Below are positions 1 to 6,171 of a stretch of DNA of 64,000 bases, piece after piece. The translations under genes were made by a program, and so were the position numbers. Source of the DNA: Prochlorococcus sp. AG-409-J16 (GTDB lineage Bacteria; Cyanobacteriota; Cyanobacteriia; PCC-6307; Cyanobiaceae); the NCBI GenBank assembly GCA_003215655.1, contig QCKB01000005.1:1-64000 (forward strand), read 5' to 3'. Each line of letters opens with the position of its first letter. Position 1 is the first letter of the stretch. The notes beneath the pieces are model-generated. The model was not told where the DNA came from, made no database searches, and worked only from the letters and a program-made list of their open reading frames with translations.

Positions 1-329
1 CTGCAGCAGAGAAGAAAGCAGCAGCTAATAAAGCAGCAGCTAAGAAAGCGGCAGCAGCAGCAGCAGCTAAGAAGGCATCAGCAGATCAAGCAGCAGCTAA
101 GAAAGCAGCAGCAGCTAAGAAAGCGATTGCTAAGAAAAAGGACGCTTTACGAAATCAGCCAATTTCAGAAAAGAAATTTAAAACTGTCTCTGAGAAAAGA
201 AGAGATGACAAAACACGACTTTTGAGCGTTTCCGTCTATCTGAACACAGGGAAAATAGTTGGCCTTATTTCAGTAGGTGTTTTTGCAGCAGCAATCTTGG
301 TTTCTGCTATGACCTTTATTGCTAGATGA
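1..329 (+). CDS. Lys/Ala-rich protein with C-terminal membrane anchor (5' truncated)
   Basis: The reading frame is open from the left edge to a TGA at 327-329, so the N-terminus lies outside the window. The visible 108 residues start with about 45 residues made almost only of Ala and Lys in AAAKK-type runs. A basic linker (EKKFKTVSEKRRDDK) follows, and then one hydrophobic segment (IVGLISVGVFAAAILVSAM) ending in FIAR at the stop. The Ala/Lys part resembles histone-H1-like or IF-2-like low-complexity tails, which are compositional and do not show homology. The topology seen is a basic, probably nucleic-acid- or polyanion-binding stretch with a tail anchor. A related tail is encoded at 1156-1290. 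The function is unknown. A hairpin terminator follows at 365-391. Confidence 0.75.
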   Translation, partial: AAEKKAAANKAAAKKAAAAAAAKKASADQAAAKKAAAAKKAIAKKKDALRNQPISEKKFKTVSEKRRDDKTRLLSVSVYLNTGKIVGLISVGVFAAAILVSAMTFIAR

Positions 330-364
330 TTTGGTTTAGACGCAACTAATACAAAAACTATGAA

Positions 365-391
365 TCTTGCTGGAAATAGCAGGTTTTCTTT
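365..391 (+). terminator. Intrinsic terminator after the Lys/Ala-rich gene
   Basis: CTTGCT pairs with AGCAGG across a six-base loop (GGAAAT), and a T-rich run TTTTCTTTTTT follows directly. It lies 36 bases after the upstream stop codon and in the right orientation to end that transcript. Confidence 0.7.
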
Positions 392-454
392 TTTAACGCA
401 GCAAATTCCCTATTAGTGTTTGAATGAAAGACTAGTCTTCAGGAACCGTAAGCA

Positions 455-1000
455 GTGTTACGAGACAGAATCAAAGAGCTGGTTGATTTTGCAACTACAG
501 AATCACCATATCGACAGGCTACAAAAGGTTGGATAAATGAGGATATCTATCTTGAGCTTGGCAGCCCCAAAGGTAATTCATCCAAAAGTGGGGAGGAGTT
601 GGCAGAGGTGGCGGTTTTTTGGAAACCTATAAACCAAATGTTTTTGTTGCTTTTTCTAGTTCTTTCTCTTGCGACAATATTTGTTTTTGTCTCATTATCA
701 CTATCTAGAGGCAGTTTCAATATTTCTATGAATTCTCAGTCGCTTCTTAAAGCTCCTGAGCCTGTGGAAATGGCAATACAACCTGCCAGTTCGGATAGTG
801 AAGCACTTAATTCAATGCCTCAGGAGGCAGCATTAGAACCTCAGGAGGCAGCATTAGAACCTCAGGAGCCAGCATTAGAGAAAGAAGCTCAGATTGATAA
901 AAAATCTAGACTAAATACTCAATTAGCCAATGCTGGTTTAACCAGGCGTCCAAGCAGGTTCACTACAGCTCAAGACCTATTTCAGCCAAAACATCCCTGA
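455..1000 (+). CDS. Unknown single-pass membrane protein with 7-residue repeats
   Basis: This is a 181-residue ORF with a GTG start; an AGGA about 10 bases upstream supports that start. Residues 1-60 are soluble and mixed in charge. Residues about 62-84 form one strong hydrophobic segment (MFLLLFLVLSLATIFVFVSL). After it comes an acidic, Pro/Gln/Glu/Ala-rich region containing three near-identical 7-residue units (PQEAALE, PQEAALE, PQEPALE). The last 35 residues are basic. I recognise no family. It sits between two gene ends that encode related membrane tails, which suggests a small locus of membrane-anchored, low-complexity proteins. It may be restricted to a few picocyanobacteria. Confidence 0.6.
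   Translation: MLRDRIKELVDFATTESPYRQATKGWINEDIYLELGSPKGNSSKSGEELAEVAVFWKPINQMFLLLFLVLSLATIFVFVSLSLSRGSFNISMNSQSLLKAPEPVEMAIQPASSDSEALNSMPQEAALEPQEAALEPQEPALEKEAQIDKKSRLNTQLANAGLTRRPSRFTTAQDLFQPKHP
818..880 (+). repeat. Three tandem 21-bp coding repeats
   Basis: Three head-to-tail 21-base units at 818-838, 839-859 and 860-880 encode PQEAALE twice and PQEPALE once. The first two copies are identical; the third differs at two bases (gca to cca, gaa to gag). The near identity at the DNA level points to recent slippage or unequal exchange. Confidence 0.9.
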
Positions 1001-1440
1001 AGCCTTCCCTAGGCTCAATTCTCTGGATTCAGGCCTTCTACAGACGCCTACGGGAAATATCGTTTTCATGTAGTTATTTTTGAGGGCAATGAATTTTTGG
1101 AGACTTCTGGTAATGGATGGTGCTTGAATATCTTTGGTAATCGCATGAAAAACAAGTGGCTCAAAAAAAGGGGAATGAGTTGGCCACCATATCGGTTTAT
1201 CTCAATACACCAATAGCAGCAGTGTTATTGGCTGTTGGTTTCATTACTGCCTCGGTTTTGTTCGCAGGCGTTCTTTTAATCGCTCGATAAAAACTGCTCT
1301 GATTTGAAGAGCTTGCGTGCAAATTTTTTGTGGACAAGCTTTGGGGAGTAGCGGATTGCCGAAAAAGTTTGGTTAGTTCGAGGATTAAAAGTATGAAATA
1401 TTTTTTGGTGCAGTAATGCACAGGACGGAGCTATTTCTTT
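1001..1440. other. 440-bp gap with only a gene remnant
   Basis: Apart from the paralogous tail at 1141-1290 I see no convincing gene. A minus-strand frame at 1197-1421 is antisense to that tail and has no recognisable features. Weak inverted repeats exist (AGCTTG at 1310-1315 with CAAGCT at 1335-1340; GTGCA/TGCAC at 1408-1421). None has the T-run expected of a terminator on the minus strand, where the next gene ends. Confidence 0.6.
1141..1290 (+). pseudogene. Paralogous membrane-tail remnant or tiny ORF
   Basis: A frame open from 1141 to the TAA at 1288-1290 has no ATG; the first usable start is GTG at 1156. It encodes ISVYLNT, a hydrophobic segment (AAVLLAVGFITASVLFAGVL) and a final LIAR. 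The Lys/Ala-rich protein at the left edge ends in the same way: SVYLNT, a hydrophobic segment, then FIAR at the stop. The shared start, length and exact end make common descent likely. The N-terminal part is missing here and no clear ribosome site precedes the GTG. It may therefore be a decayed duplicate rather than a working 44-residue gene. Confidence 0.5.
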
Positions 1441-2343
1441 TTAAGGACCCATCATTTGTTGATGATGATTGAAGAGGGTTTTTGCAATTGTTGGCAAAAG
1501 GACTTCGTCATTGGCTCTTTGAGTACCTTTGCTGAAAACTATTAGTAGCATTGGGTTTCCTCTAGGAGGACAGCACCAGGCAGCATCGTGTCGTGCTTGG
1601 CTCATCCATCCTGCTTTGCTCCATAATTGTGTTCCTTTGGGCAAACCAGCGCCTAAGAAACCATCTACTTGATTCTCAGGATCTTGTTTCCGCTGCTTTA
1701 TTTCTATAGAACGGGAAAATATTTCTCTTAGTCGTTTGCATGCTGGTGGCGAGACTAAAGCGTTAGTCATAATGCTTTCAAGAAGCCTTGCTGTCGCATC
1801 AGTAGTAAGAGCATTGCGACCTTTCGAGCTATAAAAATCTCTTTCTCGCCCATATGGCCCATCGCTCCAGGTTTTTTGACAGCAATTAACTTTTAAGAGT
1901 TCAGTCCACCCAAGATCATCAAGCCAGTTGTTAATTAGTTGTCTTTGCCTTTGCCAGGATTCCCATTGTTCGTTTTTCAGTGAAGGACCACTTGTGGTTG
2001 CTGTAAGGAGATCTAAAACAAGACTCGTTGCATCATTGCTTGAATTAGTAATCATGTCTTTTATTGCATCTCTTAACTGATATGTATCAGGTAGCAAGTC
2101 TTTTTGAATCCAAGCTTCCGCTGCAAGTGCATAAACTAGTTTCACCACACTTGCGGGGTAGAAAGGCTCGCTCCCTGACCAATTCGTTCCAGAACCATTA
2201 CATGGTTTAGGGTTTTGACTGTCATAGCTCACCCAACTCACGCCAATACTCTTTTTTAGCCCTGGTCGTCCTTCTGCCTCCAATTGTTCTATCAAGGCCT
2301 CAAGTTGAGCTTTCATTGTTGGATTGGATCGGTAGAACGCCAT
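1441..2343 (-). CDS. Class A beta-lactamase-like serine hydrolase
   Basis: This 300-residue protein has the penicillin-recognising serine hydrolase layout: Ser65-x-x-Lys68 (SVVK) as nucleophile motif, an S-x-N motif at about 101-103 (SSN in NSSNDAT), and a K-A-G triad near residue 243 (WSKAGWMS) in place of the usual K-T/S-G. A clear signal peptide is not visible at the chosen ATG. Cyanobacteria commonly carry such proteins, and they probably act on cell-wall peptides or related substrates; beta-lactam hydrolysis is not shown by sequence. It is divergent from the NlpC/P60 gene, whose start is only 17 bases away, and both look like cell-wall enzymes. The altered third motif argues against a classical beta-lactamase. 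Confidence 0.8.
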   Translation of the reverse strand: MAFYRSNPTMKAQLEALIEQLEAEGRPGLKKSIGVSWVSYDSQNPKPCNGSGTNWSGSEPFYPASVVKLVYALAAEAWIQKDLLPDTYQLRDAIKDMITNSSNDATSLVLDLLTATTSGPSLKNEQWESWQRQRQLINNWLDDLGWTELLKVNCCQKTWSDGPYGRERDFYSSKGRNALTTDATARLLESIMTNALVSPPACKRLREIFSRSIEIKQRKQDPENQVDGFLGAGLPKGTQLWSKAGWMSQARHDAAWCCPPRGNPMLLIVFSKGTQRANDEVLLPTIAKTLFNHHQQMMGP

Positions 2344-2360
2344 ATTTCTTTCTTTAATAA

Positions 2361-3116
2361 ATGCCGACCCTAGATAGTCCCATCAATTGGAAAACCTTTG
2401 TTCGAGGAAGCTATTGGCAATTAAAGACCTCAGTCAACTGTTATGCAAATGCAACTGACTTAGGTCTTGCTACACAAGCTTGTTCAGGTCGAAGTTTTGA
2501 AGTCTATGAAAATACTCTAGAAAATAATCGAGATGGTCATTATTCCAGTCGCTTACCAGTCAAGTTGCTAGAAGATGGGTATAAATGTTGGTTGGAATAT
2601 TCAGATCTTGAAGGCCAAGTTGAATCGCGGGGAGCTTGGAAACCTGAACTTTTAACTAGTGCCGAGATTCAATCACGCCTAACTATGGTTTTAGATTGGG
2701 TTGAAAATGCATCCTTTAAGGAGAATAAATATCTCTGGGGTGGAACTTTGGGGCCTGATTTTGATTGCTCTGGCTTAGTACAGACAGCTTTTGCTAATTC
2801 CAATATTTGGTTGCCGCGTGATGCATATCAGCAAAAAGAATTTTGTACACCAATATCTTTTTGCAGTTCCGATTTTAAAGTTTTAAGGCCTGGCGACTTA
2901 TTGTTTTTTGGTAGTTCTCAGCTTTGTAATCATGTGGCAATCTATAAAGGCCAAGGTTCGTATTGGCATAGTTCAGGCATTGAATATGGACATAACGGCA
3001 TTTCTTGCGATTCTTTGAACCCTTTAGATAAAGAATCGATTGCTGCTCATTATCGAGACGAATTAATAGGTGCTGGACGAGTGGATCGCTGTCATCACGG
3101 GACATCACTTGCTTGA
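2361..3116 (+). CDS. NlpC/P60 family cell-wall peptidase
   Basis: A 251-residue protein. Residues about 15-95 look like a bacterial SH3-type targeting domain. Residues about 105-245 form the NlpC/P60 (C40) domain: catalytic Cys136 in DFDCSGLVQ, His191 in NHVAIY and a third polar residue, His203 in WHSSG. Enzymes of this family cleave the D-Glu-diaminopimelate bond in peptidoglycan stem peptides. No signal peptide is visible, which is usual for the cyanobacterial members that act in recycling or reach the periplasm by other means. The start ATG gives the full SH3 region. It faces away from the beta-lactamase-like gene, and the 17-bp divergent gap must hold both translation starts. Confidence 0.88.
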   Translation: MPTLDSPINWKTFVRGSYWQLKTSVNCYANATDLGLATQACSGRSFEVYENTLENNRDGHYSSRLPVKLLEDGYKCWLEYSDLEGQVESRGAWKPELLTSAEIQSRLTMVLDWVENASFKENKYLWGGTLGPDFDCSGLVQTAFANSNIWLPRDAYQQKEFCTPISFCSSDFKVLRPGDLLFFGSSQLCNHVAIYKGQGSYWHSSGIEYGHNGISCDSLNPLDKESIAAHYRDELIGAGRVDRCHHGTSLA

Positions 3117-3163
3117 AAAGTTCAGCTGCGGCTTATGTTGTTTAGAACTACGGAATAACCAGG

Positions 3164-4126
3164 ATGTCCTTACCACTCAATTTGTCCGTAGTAGTTCCTA
3201 TATACAACGAGGAAGACAGTCTTGGAGAACTGGTTGATCAGCTTCTTAAGTCTCTTAGAGGTACAGCTGAAAGCTTTGAATTAGTTTTAGTCAATGATGG
3301 CTCTACTGATAATACTGCCGAAAAATTGCGTGATCTCAGTTCTAAGGTTCCAGAGTTGGTAGGAGTTTTGCTACGTAAAAATTATGGGCAGACTGCGGCG
3401 ATGGCAGCTGGCTTTGATATTGCCAGAGGAGAGATAGTTGTAAGCTTAGATGGAGATTTACAGAATGACCCCGCTGATATTCCCTATTTAGTAGAGAAGT
3501 TGAGGGAAGGATATGATTTGGTGAGCGGTTGGCGATATCAGCGTCAGGATGCGGAATTACAGCGCAAGTTGCCTTCAAGGATTGCAAACCGATTGATTGG
3601 AAGGGTAACTGGTGTTCGATTGCATGATTATGGATGTTCTCTTAAGGCCTATAGAAGGGAGGTTCTTGACGATATGCGTCTATATGGAGAGCTTCATCGA
3701 TTTTTGCCAGTTTTAGCGAACATAGAAGGCGCAAGGATAACTGAGGTCAAGGTCAATCATCGACCTAGACAGTATGGGAATAGTAAATATGGGATAGACC
3801 GAACTTTTCGTGTCTTGATGGACTTACTAACAGTTTGGTTTATGAATCGTTTCCTCACAAGACCAATGTATGTTTTTGGTTTTGGAGGTTTAGTTGCGAT
3901 TGCTGGGAGTCTCCTTGCAAGTACTTATTTGTTGATCATTAAGTTGACGGGGGAAGATATCGGAAATAGACCCCTATTCACCTTGGCATTGGTCCTTGGC
4001 TTAGCAGGTGTGCAAGCCTTTTGTTTTGGATTATTAGGTGAATTGCAGATTCGGACTTATCACGAAAGTCAAGGCCGTCCTATTTATCGCATTAGAGCAA
4101 CATTACGAGGAGGCCGTTCAATTTGA
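3164..4126 (+). CDS. Membrane-anchored GT2 glycosyltransferase (GtrB/DPM1-like)
   Basis: A 320-residue family 2 glycosyltransferase. The N-terminus has the nucleotide-sugar fold (LSVVVPIYNEEDSL, VNDGSTDNT) and the metal-binding DGD in SLDGDLQND near residue 98. Two hydrophobic segments follow near the C-terminus, at about 233-258 and 270-295. This is the layout of polyprenyl-phosphate glucosyl/mannosyl transferases of the GtrB/ArnC/DPM1 type, which load a sugar on a lipid carrier at the inner membrane face. The sugar and acceptor cannot be read from sequence. Its last 43 bases overlap the convergent HEAT-like gene on the other strand. Confidence 0.88.
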   Translation: MSLPLNLSVVVPIYNEEDSLGELVDQLLKSLRGTAESFELVLVNDGSTDNTAEKLRDLSSKVPELVGVLLRKNYGQTAAMAAGFDIARGEIVVSLDGDLQNDPADIPYLVEKLREGYDLVSGWRYQRQDAELQRKLPSRIANRLIGRVTGVRLHDYGCSLKAYRREVLDDMRLYGELHRFLPVLANIEGARITEVKVNHRPRQYGNSKYGIDRTFRVLMDLLTVWFMNRFLTRPMYVFGFGGLVAIAGSLLASTYLLIIKLTGEDIGNRPLFTLALVLGLAGVQAFCFGLLGELQIRTYHESQGRPIYRIRATLRGGRSI

Positions 4127-4563
4127 ATATCATTTTTCAAAGGATAGTATTTATGGTTATTTAGAGCTTTTGCAGCAATTTCTACAATCCGACCATCGAA
4201 ATCCCTTAGGCCTTTTCTAAGTAAAGGCAAGACGCATCTATGTCCCCAGTATGCGGCAATAGAGATAGCCTCAAGGCGCTCTTCGGGACCTTCAGTCATC
4301 GATTTGCTCAGTTTTGTTTGCAGCCTTAATCTTTCTCTAGGACTCGAAGGCGATTCCCAGTCTTTAACAGAAAAAGAGATATTTCTTTCAATAGGTTTAG
4401 TTGAGCCTTTTGAAGGCTCAACTAAACCTATTTGCGCATTGTTGCTGCTATTGAGGTCAGTTGCATAACTCTTTCTAAGGATTTGGATACCAGACCTTTT
4501 ACCTAGACCCCATAAAACCAGTGATAAGGCAAGGATGATTGAGCTTGCGAGAATTTGATTCAT
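4084..4563 (-). CDS. Small membrane-anchored protein with a HEAT-like C-terminus
   Basis: 159 residues. Residues 4-20 form one hydrophobic segment (ILASSIILALSLVLWGL), a signal anchor by appearance. A Ser/Pro/Lys-rich linker follows. Residues about 95-145 are alpha-helical and resemble one to two HEAT or PBS-lyase-type repeats (ERLEAISIAAYWGH, GRIVEIAAKALNNHK). The function is not known. It is convergent with the glycosyltransferase and overlaps its 3' end by 43 bp. The linker is encoded partly by a perfect 43-bp palindrome (4390-4432), giving the peptide IGLVEPSKGSTKPI. Confidence 0.65.
   Translation of the reverse strand: MNQILASSIILALSLVLWGLGKRSGIQILRKSYATDLNSSNNAQIGLVEPSKGSTKPIERNISFSVKDWESPSSPRERLRLQTKLSKSMTEGPEERLEAISIAAYWGHRCVLPLLRKGLRDFDGRIVEIAAKALNNHKYYPLKNDIQIERPPRNVALMR
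4390..4432. repeat. Perfect 20-bp inverted repeat inside a coding region
   Basis: The left arm AATAGGTTTAGTTGAGCCTT at 4390-4409 is the exact reverse complement of 4413-4432, with a three-base spacer (TTG). It lies in the middle of the minus-strand HEAT-like gene and keeps its frame. It would fold into a very stable hairpin in RNA of either strand. No T-run follows on either side, so it is not a standard intrinsic terminator. It may end or stabilise the transcript of the convergent glycosyltransferase. Confidence 0.95.
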
Positions 4564-4702
4564 GACACAACCAACAGCATTTTTCAGTAATCGATGATTG
4601 GCTCAAAAGTGATGGATTGAACTTTTATGTCACCCAAGGGGTGAATAGAGGTTCTCAACAAAAGCAATCTATACAGTAACTATGGTCCTAAAGGAATATC
4701 CA

Positions 4703-4819
4703 ATGTCAAGCGAATTCGCTCTTACATGGTTGCCTGCTGTTTTTATCCCCCTTATTGGGATAATGGCACCGGCAGTGTTTATCGTCTTGGTTGGTCGCCA
4801 TATCACAGCAACAGACTGA
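4703..4819 (+). CDS. psaI: Photosystem I reaction centre subunit VIII
   Basis: A 38-residue protein with one membrane helix: MSSEFALTWLPAVFIPLIG, then a hydrophobic stretch to VGRHITATD. PsaI is a small PSI subunit that helps bind PsaL and stabilise trimers. Length, the N-terminal WLP motif and the C-terminal GRH match the family. AAGGA at 4691-4695 gives a good ribosome site seven bases before the ATG. psaL follows 45 bp downstream on the same strand, the usual psaI-psaL pairing in cyanobacteria. Confidence 0.9.
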   Translation: MSSEFALTWLPAVFIPLIGIMAPAVFIVLVGRHITATD

Positions 4820-4864
4820 TTTTTACCTGTATTCCCCCAACCAGTAACTCAGCTTTTCAAATCA

Positions 4865-5464
4865 ATGACTGAATTCCAAGACCCGTTTCTCAAGTCAAAT
4901 GAGCCAGTTAAATTTGACCAGAAGTACGTTTCAGACACGGTACTTCCTTCGGATATTGGCATAGCTGACCAGTGGGCTGTGAACCCAGTCGCTGATCCTT
5001 TTGTTGGTGATTTGGCAACCCCAGTAAATAGTGGTTATTTCACAAAGGCTTTTCTAAACAACCTTGCCTTTTATCGTCCAGGCTTATCGCCTAATTTCCG
5101 TGGACTTGAGGTAGGTGCGGCCTTTGGTTATTTGCTCTTTGGCCCTTATGCCTGGACTGGCCCATTGCGCAATAGTGATTTTGCTCTTACGGCAGGATTA
5201 CTTGGAGCTGTAGGCGCAGTACATATCCTTACTGCTCTACTTGTTCTTTATAACGCTCCTGGCAAAGCACCAAATGTACAGCCTGCAGATGCCACTATTA
5301 ATGAGCCACCTGCAGACTTATTTACTAGGGTTGGATGGGCTGATTTTACCAGTGGGTTTTGGTTAGGAGGATGCGGTGGCGCAGTATTTGCATGGTTGCT
5401 ATGCGGCACTCTGCACCTTGACACAATTACTGTTTTAGTAAGAAACGTCTGGGCTGGTGGGTAA
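4865..5464 (+). CDS. psaL: Photosystem I reaction centre subunit XI
   Basis: A 199-residue PsaL. The N-terminal stromal part ends in a conserved [20 protein letters not shown] motif. Three hydrophobic segments follow (about 78-100, 105-128, 165-190). The family binds chlorophyll and mediates trimer or tetramer formation of PSI. It is about 40 residues longer than the shortest cyanobacterial PsaL proteins, mainly in the N-terminus and in the loop before the last helix; long PsaL forms are known from marine picocyanobacteria. It is probably co-transcribed with psaI, and a strong hairpin follows the stop. Confidence 0.96.
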   Translation: MTEFQDPFLKSNEPVKFDQKYVSDTVLPSDIGIADQWAVNPVADPFVGDLATPVNSGYFTKAFLNNLAFYRPGLSPNFRGLEVGAAFGYLLFGPYAWTGPLRNSDFALTAGLLGAVGAVHILTALLVLYNAPGKAPNVQPADATINEPPADLFTRVGWADFTSGFWLGGCGGAVFAWLLCGTLHLDTITVLVRNVWAGG

Positions 5465-5506
5465 GATCTTGGTCTCTATTTGACCAGAAACAAATCAAAA
5501 GATTAG

Positions 5507-5545
5507 AAATCTCCTGAGGCACGTAACATGTCACAGGAGATTTTT
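5507..5545 (+). terminator. Intrinsic terminator after psaL
   Basis: AAATCTCCTG at 5507-5516 pairs perfectly with CAGGAGATTT at 5534-5543; the T-tract runs to 5545. It lies about 40 bases after the psaL stop. Confidence 0.8.
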
Positions 5546-5662
5546 AATCATATTTCACCTCATTTCTTAGTTTTTGAGTAGGTATTAAGCCACAGCTAAT
5601 GGACCGATTTCTGGGATTAAACCTGTAAGACGCTGATCAATTAGTATAGCCCAAGTGCAAGT

Positions 5663-5836
5663 ATGGAAGACCACTTATTGCCTCCACTCTCAAATATCAA
5701 GCATCCATTAGAAGGAATATTCTATTTATTTATAATTGCTATTCTTGTTAGATGGAGTTGGCCAGAAGGATGGAATCAATTCTTGCAAAGAATATCCTCT
5801 AAGAATGGCAAGAGTCTTGAGGAGTCTGATAAATAA
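5663..5836 (+). CDS. Unknown 57-residue membrane protein
   Basis: An ATG-to-TAA ORF of 57 residues: MEDHLLPPLSNIKHPLEG, then a hydrophobic segment (IFYLFIIAILVRWSW), then a polar basic/acidic tail (LQRISSKNGKSLEESDK). The amphipathic start, single helix and charged tail look like a real thylakoid- or membrane-associated small protein. I do not recognise the family. It lies between the psaL terminator and the convergent psaB gene, so a role connected to photosystem I is possible but rests on position alone. No strong ribosome site is visible. Confidence 0.55.
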   Translation: MEDHLLPPLSNIKHPLEGIFYLFIIAILVRWSWPEGWNQFLQRISSKNGKSLEESDK

Positions 5837-6035
5837 TCAAATAAGTTTAATCCCTTGTTTCATTATATGCTTCATGAATCATTGATTCTTGTTTAAAGCG
5901 TTTATTCATTCCAATTAATTATTTGTTTCTTCATAAGAGCAGATTTCTGATAGACCTTCTTTGATTTTTTGTATAAGGCTATCAAGTTATCTTTAGTGAT
6001 AATTGATTTTTATTTAAAACCAGGAAAGGAAGATA

Positions 6036-6065
6036 TAAAAAACCCGCCAGTTTTATTTGGCGGGA
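6036..6065 (-). terminator. Intrinsic terminator for psaA-psaB
   Basis: Read on the minus strand, CCCGCCA (6064-6058) pairs with TGGCGGG (6049-6043) and is followed by TTTTTT. It lies about 107 bases after the psaB stop and fits the end of the psaAB transcript. Confidence 0.85.
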
Positions 6066-6114
6066 AAGGTAGACCTTATTTAGTTAGGGTCGCCATTGGG
6101 GGCGATATATTTTT

Positions 6115-6154
6115 CCCTATCTCTACACAACCCTTTGGAAAGCTAGAGATAGGG
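6115..6154 (-). other. Extra 11-bp stem-loop in the psaB 3' untranslated region
   Basis: CCCTATCTCTA at 6115-6125 is the exact reverse complement of TAGAGATAGGG at 6144-6154, with an 18-base loop. On the psaB transcript it comes before the terminator hairpin and is followed by A-rich sequence. It is more likely an mRNA-stabilising or processing element than a terminator. Confidence 0.7.
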
Positions 6155-6171
6155 TGGAAAACATATTTAGT

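Larger units (their letters stand above)
5837..6171. other. 335-bp gap between a small ORF and psaB
   Basis: The gap holds two strong inverted repeats that lie downstream of psaB on the minus strand (6115-6154 and 6036-6065). The 5837-6030 part is AT-rich and shows nothing I can name. A plus-strand frame from 5969 runs through both hairpins into psaB and is probably not a gene. Confidence 0.7.

Noticed and set aside
1197-1421. 74-residue minus-strand ORF before the beta-lactamase-like gene
   Set aside because: It is antisense to the SVYLNT/IAR tail remnant, has no recognisable domain, and the plus-strand frame explains the sequence better.
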